The notes beneath the pieces were generated by a model. The model did no database searches. It saw only the letters and a program-made list of their open reading frames with translations, and was not told the DNA's origin. 17,075 nucleotides of DNA, taken from NCBI GenBank assembly GCA_024763405.1, contig JANTFQ010000015.1:1-17075 (forward strand), in the 5' to 3' direction. Each line of letters opens with the position of its first letter. Within the stretch, counting starts at the first letter, position 1. Source of the DNA: Calditrichaceae bacterium (lineage in GTDB: Bacteria; Calditrichota; Calditrichia; Calditrichales; Calditrichaceae). Positions 1-8,481 of the stretch are shown one piece after another. The translations under genes were made by a program, and so were the position numbers.

Positions 1-1984
1 TACGGTTTTGCAGTAGATAATCATCTGCGGCAAGCGTATCGGTTAATGCGGATGTTAAACAAAAATCAGAGAAATTCGCCACACCAGATAAAAGTCCCTC
101 TTCTTGCAGTTGGAGATTCAGTTCCCCGTTGATGCCCGCCGGGAAATTAAATTTACCGTTTAAAAAATCATTGGTCAGCGAAACTTCAAAAAAGCCCAAC
201 AGGTTTTTAATTTCAAGGCTGCCTTTTGCCCGCTTCCCTTCGCTAAATATATTCCGCAAATTCGTGGTGAGTCTCAGATCGTTATCGGAATTTTCCTTAT
301 CCTGGATTTCAATATCCGCACCTAAATTTCCCAACGACCCTTTTAAACGGATATTGGAATTATATTGCGAAAAAAAGTTTTTTAGGACGCTTTTCGTGGT
401 AAAAGAAGCAAATGGAAACGCTGATAATACGGCTTTGTTTATAACCGGTTCTGAAAAAATATTTAAAACATTTACAAAAGCTGTGGTCTGCGTCTTTCCC
501 GCATCGGTAAGCCGTATCGTAAGATCGTTTTTTAATCCGGATATTTTTCCCCTAAAATCGATTAGCGTGTCGGCCGTATCTGTGATAGAATAATTCCAGT
601 GACCGTACAATGATGAAGCATGTGTATTGAGGTAAAAATCAACCGCTAAACGATGTGCCGTATTGGAAAGGCGGTCAAAAAATACATGTTTCCCTGATTT
701 TTGAAAGGCTTGTGTGGCAAGATGTATTGTTTCATCCTTTATATTCCACCGGCCGTGACTATGAACTTTGATCGTCCCTAACTGAGCGCTGGCCTTTTTT
801 AGCTGAATTTCATCTGGCACATAAGAGAGCTGCGCCTTTATAGATTGAAAATTCATTTCGTTTCCTGCTGTTACCCTGCGTACCGACAGCGCTGCCTCTG
901 CCTTATTTTCTAAATAATTATACTGTACACGCAACTCAAGCCCTTCTGCATGGTTTTGTACTGTACCCGCGGTAAATTCGGATAGGTCTAAATCCTGGAA
1001 ACGGATGGCGGCTTCTGCATTTTTATTAAAAATATTTTTACTCAACACATCAAATTCACATACAGAAGAATTCAGGGTAGCGTTCCCTTTCTGGATTTGC
1101 AAAGTTTTACCCTTTAATTCAAGGGTGGCATTTCCATTCCTGATTATAACTTGTCCGGCGTCGGCATTGAATTCAGAAATATTTACATAACCGTCAAAAT
1201 GCGTGCTGTCCGGGTTAAAATTTTTATTTTTTACCAAAATATGGCCGTTCAACGAGCCGTTCTTTAAATATGTTTTTTTGGGTAAAAAGGGCAAACTTAA
1301 TTCGTCAGCCTGGACATCAAGAAGCTCAAGCCTGGAAACAGAGCTCCGATCTCCGATATCAAAAACCGAATTAATACGGAAATTTTGCCTCTGGCTGGAT
1401 AAAATACTTCCTTCCAAAATCATGTTAATTTTTGATGAATCGCCGGGAATGATAGCGCCGTCCACATTTTTAGCGGCTAAAAAAGTGCGGCTGGAATCCG
1501 TTTTGTAAAATATTTTCCCTTGTTCCACCCGAATCTGATTTATTCCTTTAACTTGATTTAAATCGCCGAACAGCTTATCTAATTTTTTATGGGTAGTCGT
1601 ACTGGTCTTTGGAGCGCTGCTCAGGATCAGTACCGGCTCTTTAAAGGTAATTGATTTTACCGCAATTTGTGGGTTCGTGGGATGAATGAAGACATCGTGA
1701 AAATAAAAATCAAACACGACGGAAGGGATAGTCAAATCAACCCGGTTATCGGTGGTCTGAACCGAAACATCACTTAGTTCAATCGTTCCCAATCCGATTC
1801 TGTATTTTTCAACGTCAATCGAACCATTCTTTGTATCCATCATCTGGCCCAATAAATAGGACTTCACGTTATGATCCAAACCGGTTATCCTGAGGATTAA
1901 CGGAGAGGCCATAAACAGAACACTGATCACGGAAAAGATAATGGCAATTATTAAAATGATTCGCTTCATACATACAATTTTCAT
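1..1984 (-). CDS. AsmA/TamB-like envelope protein, C-terminus beyond the window
   Basis: An open frame of 661 codons on the minus strand has no stop before the left edge, so the C-terminus is missing. The protein begins with a short basic stretch and one hydrophobic helix (about residues 8-28, rich in Ile/Leu/Val). A long region of short alternating hydrophobic/polar beta-strand-like segments follows, with recurring phrases such as NGNATLELKG, NGSLNGHILV and RLKGSLGNLGADIEI. An N-terminal anchor followed by a very long repetitive beta region is the architecture of the AsmA/TamB/DUF748 class. Those proteins span the periplasm and are linked to lipid transport or outer-membrane assembly. No enzymatic motif is visible. 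Three in-frame ATGs (2002, 1984, 1969) are possible and none has a strong ribosome binding site; I chose 1984, which has a weak AGTGG upstream. It is separated from the upstream operon by a terminator, so it should have its own promoter. The family is assigned by architecture, not by a signature motif. Confidence 0.6.
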   Translation of the reverse strand, partial: MKIVCMKRIILIIAIIFSVISVLFMASPLILRITGLDHNVKSYLLGQMMDTKNGSIDVEKYRIGLGTIELSDVSVQTTDNRVDLTIPSVVFDFYFHDVFIHPTNPQIAVKSITFKEPVLILSSAPKTSTTTHKKLDKLFGDLNQVKGINQIRVEQGKIFYKTDSSRTFLAAKNVDGAIIPGDSSKINMILEGSILSSQRQNFRINSVFDIGDRSSVSRLELLDVQADELSLPFLPKKTYLKNGSLNGHILVKNKNFNPDSTHFDGYVNISEFNADAGQVIIRNGNATLELKGKTLQIQKGNATLNSSVCEFDVLSKNIFNKNAEAAIRFQDLDLSEFTAGTVQNHAEGLELRVQYNYLENKAEAALSVRRVTAGNEMNFQSIKAQLSYVPDEIQLKKASAQLGTIKVHSHGRWNIKDETIHLATQAFQKSGKHVFFDRLSNTAHRLAVDFYLNTHASSLYGHWNYSITDTADTLIDFRGKISGLKNDLTIRLTDAGKTQTTAFVNVLNIFSEPVINKAVLSAFPFASFTTKSVLKNFFSQYNSNIRLKGSLGNLGADIEIQDKENSDNDLRLTTNLRNIFSEGKRAKGSLEIKNLLGFFEVSLTNDFLNGKFNFPAGINGELNLQLQEEGLLSGVANFSDFCLTSALTDTLAADDYLLQNR

Positions 1985-2158
1985 TAAACCACTTTTTATC
2001 ATACGAAGGCCGGAAAAATCAGTTCCAACGATGTTTGATAAAACTTATAAAGTTATGGAATTTAAGGGGTGAAGTCAAAGTAAACGCAGCGGCAAACTAA
2101 GCACAAAAAATGTAAATTTTCGATTAAACACAGGAGGAAAAATCGTTTTCTGAGGGAT

Positions 2159-2202
2159 CAAAAATAAAAATCCTCACCCGGATATTTCCGAATGAGGATT
2201 TT
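2159..2202 (-). terminator. Rho-independent terminator after the EMO-like gene
   Basis: AAAATCCTCA (2167-2176) pairs perfectly with TGAGGATTTT (2193-2202). Inside, a second short stem CGGA/TCCG (2179-2182 with 2187-2190) closes a four-base loop after a small internal bulge. On the minus strand the hairpin is followed by a T-rich run, the complement of the A-rich stretch at 2159-2170. It lies 24 bases past the stop of the iron-sulfur gene and so should end the rny-def-pepA-EMO transcript. Confidence 0.85.
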
Positions 2203-2226
2203 GTCAGAAAATTTTGTTTATTCGCG

Positions 2227-4242
2227 TTATTCCTCAAGCCGCTCGGCTATGAGTTCGGCAATGTCTTTTGCTTCGACTCCGTTTTCCAGCTCATTTGCGG
2301 CATCGCGCATCATGGTCAAACAAAAGGGACAAGAAGTGCAAACGATATCAGCGCCGCTTTCCTGTACTTCTTTCATTCGATTCTGGCGCACCGGTTCATC
2401 TCCGGCTTCCTCCTCTTTCCACATCTGGGCACCGCCGGCCCCGCAGCAAAAGCTTTCCGCTCCGGAACGTTCCATCTCTACATAATGCTGTCCGAGCATT
2501 TTAAGGTCTTCCCGCGGTGCTTCGAACACAGCATTATGGCGGCCAAGATAGCAGGGATCGTGAAAGGTAATCGTATGTGATTCTGAGGTCTCGGTAAGTT
2601 TTAATTTATTTTCTTTTTTCAGGGTTTCAATAAACTCGGTATGATGCACAACCTCATAATTACCGCCGAACTGCGGATATTCATTTTTAAGCGTATGCAT
2701 ACAATGGGGACAAGTCGTTACGATTTTAGTAACCTTAGCGCTGTTTAGTGTTTCCACATTTGCTTCTGCCATCATTGAAAACAGATACTCATTCCCGGCG
2801 CGGCGTGCGCTGTCTCCGGTGCAGCTTTCTTTATTTCCAAGCACGGCAAAATTAACCCCGGCATGATTTAAGATTTTACTAAAAGAGCGTGCAATATTCT
2901 GCCCTTTCTGATCAAATGCCCCGGCACATCCAACCCAGTATAGAATATCAAAATCGGGGTTTTCATCCACATCCGGTACTTTAATCGATTCATCTTCTTT
3001 AGCCCATTTCAGACGATCGTCGTTTATATTCCACGGATTCTGATTCCGTTCCATACCGTTGAAAGCACCCTGGAGTTCTTTCGGAAACTGCGATTCCATC
3101 AAAACACGATCACGCCGGATATCCAGTATGTCGATCATCGGCTCATTCCCCACCGGGCAAATATCGAGACAGGCTCCGCAACTGGTGCACGCCCACAACG
3201 CCGATTCACTAAGCGCAAAATCCAGAAAAGTTTTTTCGATCTCTTCTCCGGATGCCAGGGAATTTTTATGTTCTTTTATAAAATAACGTTTATTAATTTC
3301 AAGCGCGGAAGGACTCAATTCTTTTCCTGTTGTATAGGCCGGGCAGGCATCCTGGCAACGGCCACACATAATACAGGCATAGGCGTCTACAATCTGGGTT
3401 TTTTGCAGATGCTCAAAGTTCGAAACCCCAAATTGCTCAATATCGTCATTTTCAAAATCGAGCGGCGCCAGCGTTCCGTAAGATTCTCGCTTAGGACGTG
3501 AAGCAAAATTGAACGGACCAATAAATAAATGGATATGTTTACTGGCTGGAAAATACGGAACAAAAGCCAGAATAAGACCAAGCGCCAGCCACCAGGAGAC
3601 GTGCACCATAATTTCGGCAGTCTGCGGGTTCATCCCACTCCATAAACCGGATACGAGCGAGGCCATCGGCTGCCACATATCCACCCCTTCTAAATGCAGA
3701 TGAAAGCTTTCTCCCAAAAAACGAAAACCGATGTGCATTAAAATAAACAAACCCACAATGAGAGAATCGGTACGCATCCCCTGCCGGGCACCTTCGTACA
3801 TCTTGACATTATCCCGGATGGTAACCCGCTCACTGCCTGCAATAAAACGCCGGATAAGAAAAAAAGACATGGATATTAAAGCCAGAACACTGAAAATATC
3901 AACGAATAAACGGTAAACATTGCCAATCGATCCGCTTCCCATAAAATGGAATCCGGCAAGGTATCCGGAGAATACATCGCCAATATTAACCAGCATATAC
4001 AAGATGAAAGCCCAGGCAAGCAGAGCGTGAAAAAAACTAACTAATGGTCGGGAACGAAGCACTGTTTTTTGTGTAAATACTACGACAAAAGCTTCGGTTA
4101 AACGTGCCCCGAGATTCTCCCAGTGCAGTTGACCCTGACCGCGGTTAATTACCTTAATTAAAACAGAAAAAGAACGCCAGCTAAGATAAGCGGAGGCTAA
4201 AACGAATACGACAAACACCAGTTTTTCGGGGGAAGAAAGCAT
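2227..4242 (-). CDS. Membrane-bound heterodisulfide reductase-related iron-sulfur protein, EMO-like (ETF:menaquinone oxidoreductase type)
   Basis: A 671-residue protein in three parts. Residues 1-245 hold several membrane helices with His at 72, 170, 183, 214, 236 and 238, like the heme b-binding NarI/HdrE-type domain. Residues 290-300 (CIMCGRCQDACP) and 352-362 (CTSCGACLDICP) are two 4Fe-4S ferredoxin motifs. Residues 435-650 carry two CCG (cysteine-rich) domains: Cys439, Cys474 in ESCTGD, CPHC at 511-514; then Cys564, CCG at 599-601, and Cys635/638/641. The first domain has SCTGD where classical CCG domains have CCG, as is usual in this subfamily. Known relatives (EMO) pass electrons from electron-transfer flavoprotein, fed by acyl-CoA dehydrogenases, to menaquinone. 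An HdrD/GlpC-like role with another donor is the alternative. No etfAB genes lie nearby. The start has GGAGA six bases upstream and lies 26 nt after pepA, so it is probably the last gene of that operon. Confidence 0.85.
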   Translation of the reverse strand: MLSSPEKLVFVVFVLASAYLSWRSFSVLIKVINRGQGQLHWENLGARLTEAFVVVFTQKTVLRSRPLVSFFHALLAWAFILYMLVNIGDVFSGYLAGFHFMGSGSIGNVYRLFVDIFSVLALISMSFFLIRRFIAGSERVTIRDNVKMYEGARQGMRTDSLIVGLFILMHIGFRFLGESFHLHLEGVDMWQPMASLVSGLWSGMNPQTAEIMVHVSWWLALGLILAFVPYFPASKHIHLFIGPFNFASRPKRESYGTLAPLDFENDDIEQFGVSNFEHLQKTQIVDAYACIMCGRCQDACPAYTTGKELSPSALEINKRYFIKEHKNSLASGEEIEKTFLDFALSESALWACTSCGACLDICPVGNEPMIDILDIRRDRVLMESQFPKELQGAFNGMERNQNPWNINDDRLKWAKEDESIKVPDVDENPDFDILYWVGCAGAFDQKGQNIARSFSKILNHAGVNFAVLGNKESCTGDSARRAGNEYLFSMMAEANVETLNSAKVTKIVTTCPHCMHTLKNEYPQFGGNYEVVHHTEFIETLKKENKLKLTETSESHTITFHDPCYLGRHNAVFEAPREDLKMLGQHYVEMERSGAESFCCGAGGAQMWKEEEAGDEPVRQNRMKEVQESGADIVCTSCPFCLTMMRDAANELENGVEAKDIAELIAERLEE

Positions 4243-4268
4243 AGGGTTCTCCGATAAATATACCTTAT

Positions 4269-5771
4269 TTATATCATTTTTTCGAGTTGTTTAAGCGAGC
4301 GTCCGATCAACCGTGTACCGAAACCGGTGGCGCCTTTTCCGAGGTAGTCTTTATTCTTAACGTCATATGATGTTCCGGCAATATCAATATGCGCCCAGGG
4401 AATCTCGTCTACGAAATGTTCCAGAAATTTCGCCGCCGTAATGGCTCCCCCCCAGCGGCTGCCGATATTCTTTAGATCGGCCGTATCACTTTCCAGTTCT
4501 TTTTTATAGTCATCATCCATTGGCATTGGCCACACCTGGTCGCCGGAGAAGATGCCTCGTTCTTTGAGTATATGCGTTAATTTTTCTGAATTTGAAAAAA
4601 TTCCGGCGTTTTTATCCCCCAGCGCTACCACACAGGCACCGGTTAATGTGGCGAAATCCACGATGGTTTTAGGTTTATATTCTTTAGCCGCATAAGCTAA
4701 GGCGTCCGCAAGAATAAGGCGGCCTTCTGCATCAGTGTTAATTATTTCGATTGTTTTTCCATTATACGCCGTGACCACATCCCCCGGTTTTGTGGCTTTT
4801 CCTCCCGGCATATTTTCGACGGCCGGTATCAGCGCAATCACTTCAAATTTAGGTTTCAAATGGGAAATAACATCCATGCTGCCAACAACCGCTGCTGCCC
4901 CGCACATATCGAATTTCATCTCTTCCATTTTAGCCGAAGGTTTAATACTGATTCCGCCGCTATCGAAAGTTACGCCTTTTCCCACCAGCACAAGTCTTTT
5001 TGTGGTTTTCTTCGCAGGCTTATAATGCATAATAATCAAATAAGGCGGCTCGGCACTTCCTCTGGCAACCGAAAGCAATGCGCCGAATTTCTTTTGACGC
5101 ATTGCCGATTCGTCAAGAAAAGTCGTTTGAATATTACGGGTATTTTTAAAATGTGTTAACACATAGTTTTTTAAATCACCAGGCGTTAAATGATTGGATG
5201 GCTGATTGGCCAAATCACGGGTGATAGCGACACCCTTCATTATGGATTCCGTTTCCAGCAATATTTGTCTAAAACGAGGTGTATATTCTTGTCGGTTGCA
5301 TAAGAAGATAAAGCGTCCCGTTTTCCGTTTGGTGGGCTTTTCCGATTTATGCTGCTCAAAATGATATTTCTGAAATAAAATCCCTTCGGTGAAACAGCGG
5401 ATAAAGTCTTCGCGGAAGCCTTTAATATTAGCCAGGAACAGATGGACTCTTTTAACGGAAAGTTCTTCCTGCTGCTCGGCGATAAGTTTACCAAGGTTAC
5501 GGAAATCATCGCAGGATAACTTTTTTTGATCTCCGGTACCAACGATTAAAATTCGTTTAATACCATTTTCTTTCCGCGGATAAATTAATCGTGTTTTAAA
5601 TAATTTTCCTTTAAAGTCACGAATGGTAAAAAAATCCTGTAACGGAGCATGGACTTCTTCAGGAAAATCAGAAAATGATTTATTCCGTTTTTTAACAAAT
5701 TTTTCCTGAACAAAAACGACAAACAATTCAGTGTTTAAATCCAGCCGGGGGATAGTCGCAATCTGAAACAT
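4269..5771 (-). CDS. pepA: Leucyl aminopeptidase, M17 family
   Basis: A 500-residue cytosolic metallo-aminopeptidase that removes N-terminal residues from peptides, using two divalent metal ions. The M17 signature NTDAEGRL is at 345-352. All residues matching the E. coli PepA active site are present with identical spacing: Lys265, Asp270, Lys277, Asp288, Asp347, Glu349 and Arg351. The N-terminal 170 residues form the less conserved macro-like domain. Length is normal for the family. Its Shine-Dalgarno AAGGAAAA overlaps the stop codon of def, and only 9 bases separate the two genes, so translation is likely coupled. Peptide deformylase and an aminopeptidase next to each other make sense as successive steps in N-terminal processing and peptide turnover. 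Some M17 members also bind DNA or process cysteinylglycine; nothing here decides that. Confidence 0.95.
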   Translation of the reverse strand: MFQIATIPRLDLNTELFVVFVQEKFVKKRNKSFSDFPEEVHAPLQDFFTIRDFKGKLFKTRLIYPRKENGIKRILIVGTGDQKKLSCDDFRNLGKLIAEQQEELSVKRVHLFLANIKGFREDFIRCFTEGILFQKYHFEQHKSEKPTKRKTGRFIFLCNRQEYTPRFRQILLETESIMKGVAITRDLANQPSNHLTPGDLKNYVLTHFKNTRNIQTTFLDESAMRQKKFGALLSVARGSAEPPYLIIMHYKPAKKTTKRLVLVGKGVTFDSGGISIKPSAKMEEMKFDMCGAAAVVGSMDVISHLKPKFEVIALIPAVENMPGGKATKPGDVVTAYNGKTIEIINTDAEGRLILADALAYAAKEYKPKTIVDFATLTGACVVALGDKNAGIFSNSEKLTHILKERGIFSGDQVWPMPMDDDYKKELESDTADLKNIGSRWGGAITAAKFLEHFVDEIPWAHIDIAGTSYDVKNKDYLGKGATGFGTRLIGRSLKQLEKMI

Positions 5772-5780
5772 TCATTTTCC

Positions 5781-6278
5781 TTAATATTTTTCGGGAATCA
5801 CTTTCTTATTTATGAGCACCTGCCGTTTTATGGGACTTATATGATCAACAAAAAGAATACCGTTAAGATGATCTATTTCATGTTGGAGAACACGTGCTAG
5901 CCAACCATCAAACTCATGGGTAAAAGAAGCGCCGCTTTCATCCTGAAAGGAAAGTTCAATAACTTCGGGCCGGGTAACTTCTTCCCGGACACCGGGAATG
6001 GACAAACAGCCTTCTTCCACTACCGAACTTCCGGAAGCTTCCTTAATTTTTGGGTTAACAAAGATGCGCAACGATTCACCTTCAACAAGCTCGGCCACAT
6101 CAACTATTACAACGCTTTTCGAGATTCCTATCTGAGGAGCCGCCAGGCCGATACCATCCTCACGATACATGATTTCGGTCATTTCTTCCAGAAAAGCAGC
6201 AAATTTTTTATCGAATAATTCCACATCTGTCGTCTTCCTGCGCAGAATGGGATCGCCGATATATTTAATTTTATACAT
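5781..6278 (-). CDS. def: Peptide deformylase
   Basis: A 165-residue metalloenzyme that removes the formyl group from the initiator methionine of new proteins. All three family motifs are present: GIGLAAPQ at 42-49, EGCLSIPG at 89-96 and QHEIDHLNG at 132-140. Metal ligands are Cys91, His133 and His137, with Glu134 catalytic. Length is typical of type 1 deformylases. It lies 34 bases after the rny stop and 9 bases before pepA, inside the rny-def-pepA run. The partner formyltransferase gene fmt, often adjacent to def, is here 3.6 kb away in a separate operon. The start ATG has only a weak AAAG-type ribosome binding site. Confidence 0.97.
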   Translation of the reverse strand: MYKIKYIGDPILRRKTTDVELFDKKFAAFLEEMTEIMYREDGIGLAAPQIGISKSVVIVDVAELVEGESLRIFVNPKIKEASGSSVVEEGCLSIPGVREEVTRPEVIELSFQDESGASFTHEFDGWLARVLQHEIDHLNGILFVDHISPIKRQVLINKKVIPEKY

Positions 6279-6312
6279 TTATAATCTTTCAAAAAAACCT
6301 GTTACACTAAAT

Positions 6313-7905
6313 TTACCTGCCATTCAGATGCATATTACCGTCAAAATCATCCGTATAGCGGGATGAAATCGTCTGCCGAATGACACAGACCTTAATTTTA
6401 CCCGGATATTCCATCGACTCTTTAATCTTATTTGCAATATCGGAAGATAAAACATCCGCCTGTTCATCTCTAATTTTTTCAGGCTCCACAATCACACGAA
6501 TTTCTCGGCCCGCAGAGATGGCGTAAGTTTTAGAAACGCCTTCAAATGAATTGGCAATTTCTTCGAGATTTGTGATGCGTTTTGTGTAGGCTTCCAGTGT
6601 GTCGCGGCGTGCCCCGGGCCGGCTGCCGCTTATTTTATCCGCGGCCGTAACCAGCACCGAAATAGGTGAGATCGGCTCTGCCTCCTCATGATGTGCTAAC
6701 ACCGCATTAATAACTACTTCATGCTCTTTTGCTTTAGTGGTAAGTTCCACCCCAAGGGTTACATGACTGCCTTCAGAGTTTCCCGTAACTGCTTTACCAA
6801 TATCATGAAACAGGCCGGCACGCCGTGCAAGGCTCACATTAAAACCAAGTTCAGCAGCCATTGAGCCAGATAGAAAAGCGACTTCTTTAGAATGCTGCAG
6901 CATATTCTGCCCATAACTGTAACGGTATTTTAAACGTCCCAGGTTTTCTCGAAGTAAGGGATGAACGTCTCTTATTTTCAATTCACGTAGTGTTTCATCC
7001 GCTGCTCTAAGGATAGAACGACCCACTTCTTTTTTGGCGCGTTTTACCGTCTGCTGAATAAAATTCACATTGATGGATTTGTTTTTAATCAAATACTGCA
7101 TTGCAATGCGGGCGATTTCGCGGGCCACCGGATCATATCCGGAAAGAACAATTAATTCCGGCGTATCATCCACAATCACCTTAACACCGGTCGCTTCTTC
7201 AAAAGCGCGGATATTCTTTCCTTCCCTGCCGATAATCATTCCTTTAAAACGTTCGTTAGGAAGTTCGACAGTAGACAGGGTGGATTCTACCGTAAATTCA
7301 TAGGCCAGATTTTCGATGGCATTGGCAATAATTTCTTTGGCTTCGCGTTGAGCTCTTTCTTTGGCTTCCTGTTTAATGTCATTGGCTAATTGGACCGCTT
7401 CTAATTTTACCTTACTTTCCAGATTTTTCAATAACTGTTCTTTTGCCTCGGCGACCGGCATATCGGCCATACTTTCCAGTTTTCGGTTTTGCTGCTCAAG
7501 CAGTGAATCCAATTTTTTATGTTTTTCGAACAGAAATTCTTCCTGTTCATTAATTTTTGCCTCTTTAGCCGCCATACGGGTTTCACGAATATGAATTTGA
7601 TTTTCTTCTTTGCGGAGCTCTTTTTCCTTCTTCAAATTCCGGTTTTCAATGGCTGAAATTTTATCCTCTTTTTGACGAAGTTCCGAATGCAGCTTGGAAC
7701 GCTTTTGCTGCATTTCTACTTTAAATTCATAAAGCCTCTCTTTTTTTACTTTTTCGGCTTCTTTCTTTGCCGCGTCAACAAGCCATTTTACCGTTGATTT
7801 TTTCTTTATCAGAAAAAGATAGTAAACAGCCGCTCCGATCAATATACCCGCGGTAAAGGCAACCAGAAGTAAGCTAAAGGAGACGTTTGATATATATTCT
7901 AACAT
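6313..7905 (-). CDS. rny: Ribonuclease Y
   Basis: A membrane-anchored endoribonuclease that starts mRNA decay. I place the start at 7905 (530 residues) because AAGGA stands six bases upstream; an open extension of 22 codons to 7971 has no such support. Order of parts: membrane helix about 9-32, long charged coiled coil about 36-190, KH RNA-binding domain with GMIIGREGKNIR at 222-233, then the HD domain with HSKEVA at 338-343 and the catalytic pair His367-Asp368 in FHDIGKA. A second metal-binding-type stretch, AHHEEAEP, is at 404-411. The C-terminus runs slightly past the usual family end with a polar tail (DDFDGNMHLNGR). Length matches the family (about 520). It heads a four-gene run with def, pepA and the EMO-like gene. 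The upstream ferredoxin terminator implies a promoter between 7906 and 8013. Confidence 0.96.
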   Translation of the reverse strand: MLEYISNVSFSLLLVAFTAGILIGAAVYYLFLIKKKSTVKWLVDAAKKEAEKVKKERLYEFKVEMQQKRSKLHSELRQKEDKISAIENRNLKKEKELRKEENQIHIRETRMAAKEAKINEQEEFLFEKHKKLDSLLEQQNRKLESMADMPVAEAKEQLLKNLESKVKLEAVQLANDIKQEAKERAQREAKEIIANAIENLAYEFTVESTLSTVELPNERFKGMIIGREGKNIRAFEEATGVKVIVDDTPELIVLSGYDPVAREIARIAMQYLIKNKSINVNFIQQTVKRAKKEVGRSILRAADETLRELKIRDVHPLLRENLGRLKYRYSYGQNMLQHSKEVAFLSGSMAAELGFNVSLARRAGLFHDIGKAVTGNSEGSHVTLGVELTTKAKEHEVVINAVLAHHEEAEPISPISVLVTAADKISGSRPGARRDTLEAYTKRITNLEEIANSFEGVSKTYAISAGREIRVIVEPEKIRDEQADVLSSDIANKIKESMEYPGKIKVCVIRQTISSRYTDDFDGNMHLNGR

Positions 7906-8016
7906 ATTTTTCCTTAGATAATTGCCTATAAAAATTATGGGTAAGGTAATACAAATACGTAAATTATGCAACCAAACCTTTGTAGAAAAGCGGGGTCGTA
8001 ATACAGGTTATAGCAT

Positions 8017-8051
8017 AAAAAAAAGGCAGAATATAAAACATTCTGCCTTTT
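8017..8051 (-). terminator. Rho-independent terminator after the ferredoxin gene
   Basis: A perfect 12-base-pair stem, AAAAGGCAGAAT (8021-8032) with ATTCTGCCTTTT (8040-8051), closes a seven-base loop. On the minus strand it runs into a stretch of T residues (complement of 8017-8024). On the plus strand no T-run follows, so it works in the minus direction only. It isolates the ferredoxin transcript from rny. Confidence 0.9.
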
Positions 8052-8086
8052 GTAAAAAATCCTGATTCAGGAAAAATTTAAGACCC

Positions 8087-8290
8087 TTAAGCGGGATTAT
8101 CCGGATCTGGCTGACATGCATCTGTAGGACATACGGAAGCACACTGTGGTTCATCGAAATGACCAACACATTCAACACATACTTTGGGATCTATCACATA
8201 AATAGGATCACCTTCGGAAATTGCTTCTACGGGGCATTCTGGTAAACATGCGTCACACGCAATACAATCTTCATTAATAAGCAGAGACAT
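8087..8290 (-). CDS. 2[4Fe-4S] ferredoxin, Alvin/YfhL type
   Basis: A 67-residue small electron carrier. The first motif is CIACDACLPECP (Cys9, 12, 15, 19). The second is Cys38, Cys41, an eight-residue insertion, then Cys50 and Cys54. The CX2CX8CX3C spacing in the second motif is the mark of the Allochromatium-type ferredoxins, which have very low and split redox potentials. GGGAG stands six bases before the ATG. It has its own terminator and no close partner gene, so its redox partner cannot be read from context; the EMO-like protein is about 4 kb away in another transcript. The tail ends in an acidic, proline-rich stretch (PDPDNPA). Confidence 0.95.
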   Translation of the reverse strand: MSLLINEDCIACDACLPECPVEAISEGDPIYVIDPKVCVECVGHFDEPQCASVCPTDACQPDPDNPA

Positions 8291-8481
8291 AGTTTCTCCC
8301 TTTAAGTTATTGGACCTGTAACATAACAGTCTTTACTTCAGGCTGTTTGTAATTAAATAATGCGTAAATATAAATAAGGTTTTATTAAAAAAAAAGTCCC
8401 TGTTAAAAAAACATTTATATATTTTTTCTCTTGTCGCCAGATTAAAGTTTAAAAATTTCCCAATCAGATCCGGAGAACAGC

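Noticed and set aside
129..593. A 154-codon open frame on the plus strand
   Set aside because: It is antisense to the continuous 661-codon minus-strand frame, which has a coherent protein pattern; this one has neither a ribosome binding site nor family features.
7906..7971. A 22-codon upstream extension of RNase Y
   Set aside because: The extension puts extra residues before the usual N-terminal membrane anchor, while the internal ATG at 7905 has AAGGA at ideal spacing.
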